DNA of 5,789 nt from an uncultured Verrucomicrobiales bacterium. Its GTDB lineage: Bacteria > Verrucomicrobiota > Verrucomicrobiae > Limisphaerales > CANJSG01. Positions within the stretch are counted from its first letter, which is position 1, and the number at the start of each line of letters is the position of its first letter. The stretch lies in assembly GCA_946480965.1 (NCBI GenBank), contig CAMLMI010000317.1, forward strand, positions 1-5,789. The letters run 5' to 3'. A program made the translations under genes and the position numbers. The notes under the pieces are model-generated. The model worked only from the letters and a program-made list of their open reading frames with translations. It was not told the DNA's origin and searched no databases. Below, one piece after another: positions 1-5,062 of this stretch.

Positions 1-17
1 GCCGTTGGTCGAGAGCG

Positions 18-1136
18 TCAGGCGCAGCCCCTTTTCGCGGCTTGTGTGGGGGCCACATGAGTCACGACGGCCGAGAGATCGACGCCGAGCGCCGGCGGCG
101 CGTCCGCCGGAGTCAACCGCCGGATGGCGGCGATGTCCGGGGCCACGCGGTCCATGGGCAACACCGCCGACACCGTCGTGCCCACCGGGGACTTCACCTC
201 CCGCACCCGGGTCCGGGTGATCTGGGGCAGGCCATTGGTCCAATCCAGGAACCCGGTCAGGTCCAGCCGGTCGCCGTGGAAATAGTCCAGCGAGACGAAC
301 CCGCGCAGCCGCACACGGCCGGTGCCGTCGTCGATGAACCACGCGTTGCTGTCCTGGATCAACCGTCCCTCCACATGGACCAGCGGTCCCAAGGCCGGGC
401 GGTTGGTCGATTCCAGCCAAGTGTCCAGCGTGGTCATCGGCGGGAGATCGTCCGTGTCGGGCCGGACCGCGACGATCTCGCCGACCTCGTTCAACCGGAG
501 ATCCATTCCCGTCGGCCCGTTCGTCCCGTAGTTGTAGGACACGGTGCCGCGCACGGTGACGATCTTGTTCAGGAACTCGGCCGGGAAACGTCCTTTCCGG
601 TTCTTGATCAGGACCGCGAAGTCATGCCGGCCCGAGGAAAGGCTCAACTGCATCCGCTCGCCGTTGACCATGCCGGAACGGACCACGCCCTCGGTCTCCA
701 CGTAGCGTGCGTTGCTTTCCCAGCGGAAAAGCTCGTCCATCTCGATCTGGCGCGCTTCGCGCGGACCGAAACGGTCGAGGACGATGGCGTTCGTCGGGCG
801 CATCGGTCCGGACTCGGTGACGCCCAGCAACACGATGTGCTGGCCCGGTTTGGCGACGAGGTTCGACGGCGCGTAGGTGAAGCTCGCCCCTTGTGCGTCC
901 TCCACGAAGAGCAGCCCGTGCTCGGCATCGTGGTGGTTGAGCATCACTTCCAGCCGCACCGGGTAGGCGTTGGATTGTGCGACCGCCCGGTCCATCGCCC
1001 AATAATTCTGGATGGATGTGACCGTCATGGAGGCCTGCTCCTCCGCCCCGAGTTCGAATCCACCAAGGCAAAGCAGCAGCAGCAACACCCGGAGGGTGCC
1101 TGAAAGCGTGGACTTCAAACGGTTCGTGGTCTGCAT
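18..1136 (-). CDS. Exported OB-like repeat protein, probable N-terminal sensor part of a histidine kinase; frame broken near the window edge
   Basis: The ATG at 1136 gives 372 residues; a TTG at 1157 would add seven, but ATG directly before a signal peptide fits better. Residues 1-31 look like a Sec signal: basic N-region (R6, K8, R16), hydrophobic run VLLLLLCLGGF, probable cleavage after A31. The rest is beta-rich, with repeated units starting near residues 58, 145, 252 and 345. Each follows the pattern 'V-x-G-x-V' strand, then 'LLFVEDAQGASF' or 'AWFIDDGTGRVRL'. I associate such serial OB-like units with periplasmic sensor regions of Verrucomicrobia histidine kinases; this is recall, and no kinase domain is in the window. 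The last unit stops abruptly at a TGA (18-20). One extra G in the GGGG run (28-31) would continue as GLRLTLSTNG to the edge, echoing MQLSLSSG of unit two. The visible stop is therefore probably a frameshift or sequencing error. Product family is moderately sure; function unknown. Confidence 0.6.
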   Translation of the reverse strand: MQTTNRLKSTLSGTLRVLLLLLCLGGFELGAEEQASMTVTSIQNYWAMDRAVAQSNAYPVRLEVMLNHHDAEHGLLFVEDAQGASFTYAPSNLVAKPGQHIVLLGVTESGPMRPTNAIVLDRFGPREARQIEMDELFRWESNARYVETEGVVRSGMVNGERMQLSLSSGRHDFAVLIKNRKGRFPAEFLNKIVTVRGTVSYNYGTNGPTGMDLRLNEVGEIVAVRPDTDDLPPMTTLDTWLESTNRPALGPLVHVEGRLIQDSNAWFIDDGTGRVRLRGFVSLDYFHGDRLDLTGFLDWTNGLPQITRTRVREVKSPVGTTVSAVLPMDRVAPDIAAIRRLTPADAPPALGVDLSAVVTHVAPTQAAKRGCA

Positions 1137-1216
1137 CGCGACGTTCTGGGTCAGCAACGGTGCATGAAAGTTTATCGGCGCATTCGATCCGTCACATTAG
1201 TCCCGCTGCACGACAA

Positions 1217-1245
1217 CGCCGATCCCCCGCACGGGAGGATCGGCG
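1217..1245 (-). terminator. GC-rich hairpin downstream of the SDR gene; possible weak or factor-assisted terminator
   Basis: CGCCGATCC (1217-1225) pairs perfectly with GGATCGGCG (1237-1245). Inside it, CCC (1226-1228) can pair with GGG (1233-1235) around a GCAC loop, with A1236 bulged. It lies 36 nt past the SDR stop codon. In the SDR transcript the U run (six, from 1254 to 1249) comes before the stem instead of after it, and no U tract follows, so it is not a classical intrinsic terminator. It may separate the enzyme cluster from the exported protein gene, or act as an RNA 3'-end stabiliser. The rest of 1137-1280 holds no gene that I can see. Confidence 0.35.
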
Positions 1246-1280
1246 CGCAAAAAACGGTCGGTCGTATGGTCGCAAATTGC

Positions 1281-2039
1281 TTACTGGGCGAGAAATCCGC
1301 CGTCCACCGCGAGGCTCTGTCCGGTGACGAAACTGGCCGGTCCGCCGGCCAGCCACAGCACGGCGGAGGCCACCTCTTCCGCCCGGCCCATGCGGCCGAC
1401 GGGATGGAGCGACGCGAGGTATTTGCCCTGGTCGGTGGCTTCGCCGCCGGTGAAGCGATCCATCATGTCGGTGACGATGGCGGCGGGGGCCACGGCGTTC
1501 ACGCGGATGCCCTGCTTGGCGAATTCCAGCGCGGCGGTCTTGGTCAGGCCTTCCACGGCGTGTTTGGTCGCGATGTAGATGGAGGCTCCGCCCATGCCGA
1601 TGTGGCCGGCCACGCTGGAGGTGTTGATGATGGAACCGCCGCCGGTCTTCAGCATGGCGGGGATCTCGTGCTTCATCGCGGCGAGCACACCCCAGACGTT
1701 GATGTCGAAGACCCTCCGGTAATCGGCCTCGCTCGCTTCGGTCAACGGCCCGAACCACTCGACGCCCGCGTTGTTGAAGGCCACGTCCAATCGTCCAAAC
1801 GCGGCCACGGTCCCGGAAACGAGCGCGGCGAGGTCGGATTCCTTGGCGACATCCGCCGGGATGAACTTTCCGGCGCCGCCGACGGCTTCGATCAACTTGA
1901 CGGTTTCTTGGCCTTCGGCTGCACGTCGGCCGGAGACGACGACCTTGGCGCCTTCTTGGGCGAAGGCGACGGCGGTGGCTCGGCCGATGCCGCTGGTGCC
2001 GCCAGTGATGAGAACGACTTTGTCCTGGAACGATTTCAT
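1281..2039 (-). CDS. SDR-family NADP(H)-type oxidoreductase
   Basis: A 252-residue classical short-chain dehydrogenase/reductase, the usual family length, with a Rossmann fold and cytoplasmic location. All signature residues are present: TGGTSGIG cofactor loop (12-19), D63-V64 near the adenine ring, NNAG (89-92), and the catalytic tetrad N114, S142, Y155 and K159 (Y-I-A-T-K). R38 and R39 after the second strand suggest a preference for NADP(H) over NAD(H). The C-terminal SFVTGQSLAVDGG motif is typical of glucose-1-dehydrogenase/FabG-like members. The substrate cannot be read from the sequence; reduction of an aldehyde, ketone or quinone-derived carbonyl would fit its neighbours. The ATG lies six bases after the VOC stop codon, so the two are almost certainly co-transcribed and probably translationally coupled. 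There is no Shine-Dalgarno sequence before the ATG. Confidence 0.9.
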   Translation of the reverse strand: MKSFQDKVVLITGGTSGIGRATAVAFAQEGAKVVVSGRRAAEGQETVKLIEAVGGAGKFIPADVAKESDLAALVSGTVAAFGRLDVAFNNAGVEWFGPLTEASEADYRRVFDINVWGVLAAMKHEIPAMLKTGGGSIINTSSVAGHIGMGGASIYIATKHAVEGLTKTAALEFAKQGIRVNAVAPAAIVTDMMDRFTGGEATDQGKYLASLHPVGRMGRAEEVASAVLWLAGGPASFVTGQSLAVDGGFLAQ

Positions 2040-2045
2040 GGGGAT

Positions 2046-2558
2046 TCAGTGGTGGTTGGAGACGGTTGAGACGGAAGGGAGGGAAAGGAGCGCGGCCAAA
2101 TCGAGCGGACACGTCGTCATGGCGAGGCCGCCCTGCGCATCGCGCGGCCAATCCGCCTCCGGCCGATCCCAATACAGCTCCACGCCGTTCTGGTCGGGAT
2201 CTCGGAGATACAGCGCCTCGCTCACGCCGTGGTCGCTTGCGCCATCCAGTTCGATGTCGGCGGCGATCAATCGGCGCAGCGCGTCGGCCAATTCAGCGCG
2301 GGTCGGGTAGAGGATCGCCACATGGTAGAGGCCGGTGGTGCCGGGCGGCGGCGGTTGGCCTCCGGCACTCTCCCAGGTATTGAGCGCAATGTGGTGATGG
2401 TAGCCGCCGACGGAAAGGAACACCGCCGAACGGCCGTAGTGTTGCGTCACCTCGAACCCCAGCACGTCGCGATAAAAACCCAGCGCGCGCTCCAGGTCGG
2501 CGACCTTGAGATGCACGTGGCCGATGCGGACACCGGGATGGATCGGGCTGGTTTTCAT
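2046..2558 (-). CDS. VOC-superfamily protein, CatE-like (glyoxalase/extradiol dioxygenase fold)
   Basis: 170 residues containing two beta-alpha-beta-beta-beta modules. The first opens with GHVHLKVADLERALGFYRD (13-31) and includes GYHHHIALNTW (52-62). The second opens with LYHVAIL (77-83) and closes with YLRDPDQNGVELYWDRP (117-133). H16, H79 and E127 sit where the 2-His-1-carboxylate metal site of extradiol dioxygenases lies. The tail (about 134-160, WPRDAQGGLAMTTCPLDL) is characteristic of the subfamily annotated as glyoxalase or catechol-2,3-dioxygenase-like. Bacillus CatE proteins carry two such double modules; this one has a single double module and would have to dimerise or serve another metal-dependent reaction. 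It follows the nitroreductase by 33 nt and precedes the SDR by 6 nt in the same direction. The fold is sure; ring cleavage is plausible but not shown. Confidence 0.88.
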   Translation of the reverse strand: MKTSPIHPGVRIGHVHLKVADLERALGFYRDVLGFEVTQHYGRSAVFLSVGGYHHHIALNTWESAGGQPPPPGTTGLYHVAILYPTRAELADALRRLIAADIELDGASDHGVSEALYLRDPDQNGVELYWDRPEADWPRDAQGGLAMTTCPLDLAALLSLPSVSTVSNHH

Positions 2559-2573
2559 GGCGGCACCAAGGCG

Positions 2574-2589
2574 GGTTCGGAGCCGAACC
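2574..2589. repeat. Perfect 7-bp dyad in the nitroreductase-VOC intergenic gap
   Basis: GGTTCGG (2574-2580) and CCGAACC (2583-2589) are separated by AG and fill half of the 33-nt gap between the nitroreductase stop and the VOC start. In the transcript this folds into a compact hairpin directly before the VOC start codon. It may protect or process the mRNA between cistrons, or tune VOC translation. The same CCGAACC/GGTTCGG heptamer occurs in the dyad in the leader of this operon (3275-3290). Confidence 0.5.
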
Positions 2590-2591
2590 GG

Positions 2592-3245
2592 TCAGATCGT
2601 TTCAACGAGTTGTCCGGTCGAAAAGCGAACTTTCGGCAACGACGCGTATTTGTCCTCGGCCGAGCGGTAGCCCAGCGCGGCGACGACGACGGACGAATAG
2701 CCGGTGCCTTCCAGCTTCAGCAGCTTGTCGTATTCGGCCGGGTTGAAGCCCTCGATCGGCGTGGCGTCCACGCCGAGCAACGCGGCGGTGGTCAACAGTT
2801 CGCCCAACGCGATATAGGCCTGGCGCGCGGCCCAATGCTGGACCACGGCGCTGCGCGGACCTTTCACCAAATCGCCGACCATCATGTCGCGGTAGCCGCC
2901 CAAGGCATCGGCCGGGCCGCCGCGCACGTCGCTGACGCGCTGGATGAACTCGTCCACATGTCGTTCGGTCAACGTGGTCCGGGCGGCGAAGACGACGAGG
3001 TGCGAAGCATCGGTGATCTGCGCCTGGCCCCAGGAATGGGGACGCAGTTCGGCGCGCTTGGCCGCATCGTTCACGACGAGAAACTTGTAGGGCTGGAGGC
3101 CGTAGCTGGAAGGTGCGAGCACGAGCGATTGCTCCAAGGTCTTCCAGACATCGGCCGGGATTTTCTTGGCGGTGTCATAGGCCTTGGTCGCATAGCGCCA
3201 ATTGAGGGCTTCGACGACGGTTTGCTGGGAGATGGTCGTGGACAT
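2592..3245 (-). CDS. NfsB-type FMN-dependent nitroreductase / quinone reductase
   Basis: 217 residues from the ATG at 3245, the same length as E. coli NfsB, with family motifs in register. Residues 17-24 (RYATKAYD) form the N-terminal FMN-phosphate contact. APSSYGLQPYKF (44-55) is the flavin-binding helix start, PIEGF (163-167) includes the conserved Glu165, and LPKVRF (203-208) holds Lys205 and Arg207, both known FMN ligands in NfsB. The enzyme should be a cytoplasmic homodimer that takes electrons from NAD(P)H to FMN and reduces nitroaromatics, quinones or flavins in two-electron steps. An upstream in-frame ATG at 3335 would add a 30-residue low-complexity leader. I reject it because the family starts here and because the candidate sigma-54 start site (about 3295) lies inside that extension. 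It is first in the cluster with the VOC and SDR genes and divergent from the sigma-54 activator. No Shine-Dalgarno sequence is visible. Confidence 0.92.
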   Translation of the reverse strand: MSTTISQQTVVEALNWRYATKAYDTAKKIPADVWKTLEQSLVLAPSSYGLQPYKFLVVNDAAKRAELRPHSWGQAQITDASHLVVFAARTTLTERHVDEFIQRVSDVRGGPADALGGYRDMMVGDLVKGPRSAVVQHWAARQAYIALGELLTTAALLGVDATPIEGFNPAEYDKLLKLEGTGYSSVVVAALGYRSAEDKYASLPKVRFSTGQLVETI

Positions 3246-3274
3246 AAACGTGGGATTTCGTGGTTTTGTGTATT

Positions 3275-3290
3275 GGCCGAAGGTTCGGCC
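3275..3290. promoter_or_regulatory. Perfect dyad in the nitroreductase leader (RNA hairpin or operator)
   Basis: GGCCGAA (3275-3281) and TTCGGCC (3284-3290) form a perfect inverted repeat around GG. If the sigma-54 promoter at 3307-3322 is real, it occupies about +6 to +21 of the nitroreductase transcript, so it would form a 5'-terminal hairpin with an ACCU-type loop. Such a structure could stabilise the mRNA; as DNA it could be an operator just after the start site. I cannot choose between these. Confidence 0.5.
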
Positions 3291-3306
3291 GGTTGTCCTC
3301 CTGAGT

Positions 3307-3322
3307 GCTGCTCCCGTGCCAA
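3307..3322 (-). promoter_or_regulatory. Candidate sigma-54 (-24/-12) promoter for the nitroreductase-VOC-SDR cluster
   Basis: Read on the minus strand, TTGGCACG (3322-3315) matches the -24 consensus exactly. GGAG follows, then CAGCA (3310-3306), against the -12 consensus TTGCA. The invariant GG and GC are exactly ten bases apart, as sigma-54 requires; the deviation is CA in place of TT just before the GC. With C3307 at -12, transcription would start near 3295, giving a 50-nt leader before the ATG at 3245. The adjacent divergent gene encodes a sigma-54 activator with GAFTGA, which strongly supports the call. Confidence 0.65.
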
Positions 3323-3416
3323 GGGATCGTTCCATTCCTCTGCTTCCGGCCTAACTCATTGATTCAAAGAGCACTGACTCACAATCCAACCAACCCACAT
3401 CCGTCATCGCCCATTC

Positions 3417-3430
3417 CACGAAACCTCGTG
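3417..3430. promoter_or_regulatory. Candidate activator (enhancer) site 1
   Basis: CACGA (3417-3421) and TCGTG (3426-3430) form a perfect dyad around AACC. Its 12-bp core ACGAAACCTCGT recurs exactly 39 bp away in site 2, including the non-palindromic AACC spacer. The centre lies about 128 bp upstream of the predicted sigma-54 start site, a normal distance for enhancer-binding proteins. A further CACGA at 3435-3439 pairs with TCGTG as well, giving three alternating half-sites at 9-bp steps. Confidence 0.6.
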
Positions 3431-3454
3431 AAACCACGACAACACCCCGTCGCC

Positions 3455-3470
3455 CAACGAAACCTCGTTG
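3455..3470. promoter_or_regulatory. Candidate activator (enhancer) site 2
   Basis: CAACGA (3455-3460) and TCGTTG (3465-3470) form a perfect 6-bp dyad around AACC and share ACGAAACCTCGT with site 1. The centre is about 167 bp upstream of the predicted nitroreductase start site. It ends only 31 bp before the activator's ATG, so binding here could also repress the activator's own promoter. No clear promoter for the activator was identified. Confidence 0.6.
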
Positions 3471-3501
3471 CGCCGTTTCGGTTCTGGCGCACTGTCGGTC
3501 C

Positions 3502-5010
3502 ATGCCGAAAAACGATCCGATGACGGTTGATCCGCTCAGCGCCAACGCGCTCTTCACCCTGTCCGAAGTGGAGATGTTGCGCCTGAACCAGACCGCGTTG
3601 ACCCAACTGCTCCAGCGCCGCGACGAGTTCTTCCGCAACGTCCTCGACAGCCTGCCGGTCGGCCTCCTCATCACCAATGCCGAGAGCAAGATCGTCTTCG
3701 CCAACGAGCCGCTCCAGGAAATGACCGGCTACAACCGGGACGAACTGCTCGGCCAGACCAGCTACAAGATGCTCCTGCCGCCCAAGGAATGGCCGATCAT
3801 GGAGCAACGCTTGCAGCAACGCCTCGAAGGCAAGTGCGAGGGCTACGAACACGAGATCCGCCGCAAGGACGGTTCCACCCATTGGGTCCATGTGAAGGCC
3901 GCGCCCTACTACAACGCCCAGGGCGACATCGCCGGGACCATCGGGGCCTTGAGTTGCTTGGAACGGCAGAAGGTCTTGGAGCGCGAGAACGAATATCTCC
4001 GCGACGAGGTCGGCCAGTCGGACATCTGCAACATCGTCGGTAACAGCCTGCCGTTGGCCAAGGTGCTGGAGCAGATCCGCATGGTCGCCCCAACCGACGC
4101 CACGGTCTTGATCCAGGGCGAATCCGGCACCGGCAAGGAACTCGTCGCCCAAGCCATCCACCAGGAAAGCAAGCGCCGCGAAAAGACACTCGTCCGCGTG
4201 AACTGCGCGAGCATTCCCAAGGAGCTGTTCGAGTCCGAGTTCTTCGGCCACGTGAAGGGCGCGTTCACCGGCGCGATCCGCGACCGCGTGGGCCGCTTCG
4301 AGCTGGCCGATGGCGGCACGCTCTTCCTCGACGAGCTCGGCGAGATCCCGCTGGAGCTCCAGAGCAAGCTGCTGCGTGTCTTGCAGGAGGGGCAGTTCGA
4401 GAAGCTCGGCGAGGAACGCACGCGCACCGTGAACGTCCGCGTCATCGCCGCGACCAATCGCGATCTCCGCATGGAGGTGAAGGCCGGTCGTTTCCGCCAG
4501 GATCTCTACTATCGGCTGAGCGTCTTCCCCGTCGAACTGCCGCCGCTGCGCGAGCGCCGCGAAGACATCCGCCAGTTGGCCGAACATTTCCTGAAAGCCT
4601 CCGCCAAACGCATGGGCCTGCCCGTGCCGCGCCTGAGCGCCGAGAACATCCGCGACCTCGAAGCCTACGACTGGCCCGGCAACGTGCGCGAACTCCAGAA
4701 CGTGATCGAACGCGCCGTCATCCTCGCGCGCGGCGGAGACCTGCGCTTCCACCTCGAAGCCGTAGAACCCGAACTGGTCGCGCCCGTCGTGCGCGAAGTC
4801 TCCCCTGCCCCTCTGTCTTCCCGCAGTGAAAGCCCCAGCCGCTTGGATCTCGCCGGATTGAAGGATCGCGAACGCGCGATGATCGAAGAAGCCCTCCAGC
4901 GTTCCCACGGCCGCATCTACGGCCCCGGCGGCGCCGCCGCGCTCCTCGGCCTCAAACCCACGACCCTCGCCTCGAAGATCAAGAAGCTGGGATTGAACGG
5001 GCAGAAATGA
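3502..5010 (+). CDS. PAS-containing sigma-54-dependent transcriptional activator (FhlA/NorR-like architecture)
   Basis: A 502-residue enhancer-binding protein. Residues about 40-155 form a PAS domain ([20 protein letters not shown], and later [12 protein letters not shown]), followed by a short charged coiled linker (about 153-170). The AAA+ domain has Walker A GESGTGKE (206-213), the sigma-54 contact loop GAFTGA (253-258, intact), Walker B GGTLFLDE (271-278), [20 protein letters not shown], and the [18 protein letters not shown] segment. The C-terminus (about 470-499) is a Fis-type HTH resembling that of FhlA-like regulators. There is no receiver domain, so it is not a phosphorelay response regulator; a small molecule or redox signal at the PAS domain is more likely, but no cofactor residue can be named. 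It should oligomerise on the dyads at 3417-3470 and use ATP to open sigma-54 promoters. It is divergent from the nitroreductase cluster, its probable target. The first in-frame ATG lacks a Shine-Dalgarno sequence; M7 is an alternative start. Confidence 0.93.
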   Translation: MPKNDPMTVDPLSANALFTLSEVEMLRLNQTALTQLLQRRDEFFRNVLDSLPVGLLITNAESKIVFANEPLQEMTGYNRDELLGQTSYKMLLPPKEWPIMEQRLQQRLEGKCEGYEHEIRRKDGSTHWVHVKAAPYYNAQGDIAGTIGALSCLERQKVLERENEYLRDEVGQSDICNIVGNSLPLAKVLEQIRMVAPTDATVLIQGESGTGKELVAQAIHQESKRREKTLVRVNCASIPKELFESEFFGHVKGAFTGAIRDRVGRFELADGGTLFLDELGEIPLELQSKLLRVLQEGQFEKLGEERTRTVNVRVIAATNRDLRMEVKAGRFRQDLYYRLSVFPVELPPLRERREDIRQLAEHFLKASAKRMGLPVPRLSAENIRDLEAYDWPGNVRELQNVIERAVILARGGDLRFHLEAVEPELVAPVVREVSPAPLSSRSESPSRLDLAGLKDRERAMIEEALQRSHGRIYGPGGAAALLGLKPTTLASKIKKLGLNGQK

Positions 5011-5042
5011 AAAAGGCCGGAACCGATCGTTCGGTTCCGGCC
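5010..5042 (-). terminator. Intrinsic terminator for the copper-domain gene, hairpin shared with the convergent activator gene
   Basis: GGCCGGAACCGA (5015-5026) pairs perfectly over 12 bp with TCGGTTCCGGCC (5031-5042), with a four-base loop. On the minus strand the stem is followed by five T (5014-5010), so it is a textbook intrinsic terminator 20 nt past the stop codon of the gene at 5063-5789. The T tract overlaps the last base of the activator's TGA. On the plus strand the stem starts four bases after that stop but no T tract follows, so it would work less well in that direction. Confidence 0.85.
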
Positions 5043-5062
5043 GTGATTAGCCATTCTGCGGC

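Noticed and set aside
42..1103. A 353-codon open frame on the plus strand opposite the exported protein
   Set aside because: Arg/His/Gly-rich shadow; the minus strand has a signal peptide and repeated domain pattern.
1137..1157. TTG start at 1157 for the exported protein
   Set aside because: The ATG seven codons later gives a more normal signal peptide; neither start has a ribosome binding site, so this is a judgement.
1164..2069. A 301-codon open frame on the plus strand opposite the SDR gene
   Set aside because: Gly/His/Asp-rich antisense translation without motifs; the opposite strand encodes a complete SDR with all catalytic residues.
3246..3335. N-terminal extension of the nitroreductase from the ATG at 3335
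   Set aside because: The extension is absent from the NfsB family, and it would place the candidate sigma-54 promoter and the leader dyad inside the gene.
2229..3362. A 377-codon open frame on the plus strand spanning the nitroreductase and part of the VOC gene
   Set aside because: It crosses two real genes in antisense and has no recognisable domain.
3359..3385. A sigma-70-like pair TTGATT and CACAAT upstream of the activator
   Set aside because: The spacer is only 15 bp and each box matches four of six bases; too weak to call, though the activator must have a promoter somewhere in this region.
3485..3500. TGGCGC on the plus strand before the activator as a second -24 element
   Set aside because: There is no GC at the required ten-base spacing, and it abuts the start codon.
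3379..4908. A 509-codon open frame on the minus strand opposite the sigma-54 activator
   Set aside because: It is the GC-rich shadow of a well-conserved AAA+ gene; its translation is low-complexity and shows no family motif, and it would run through the divergent promoter region.
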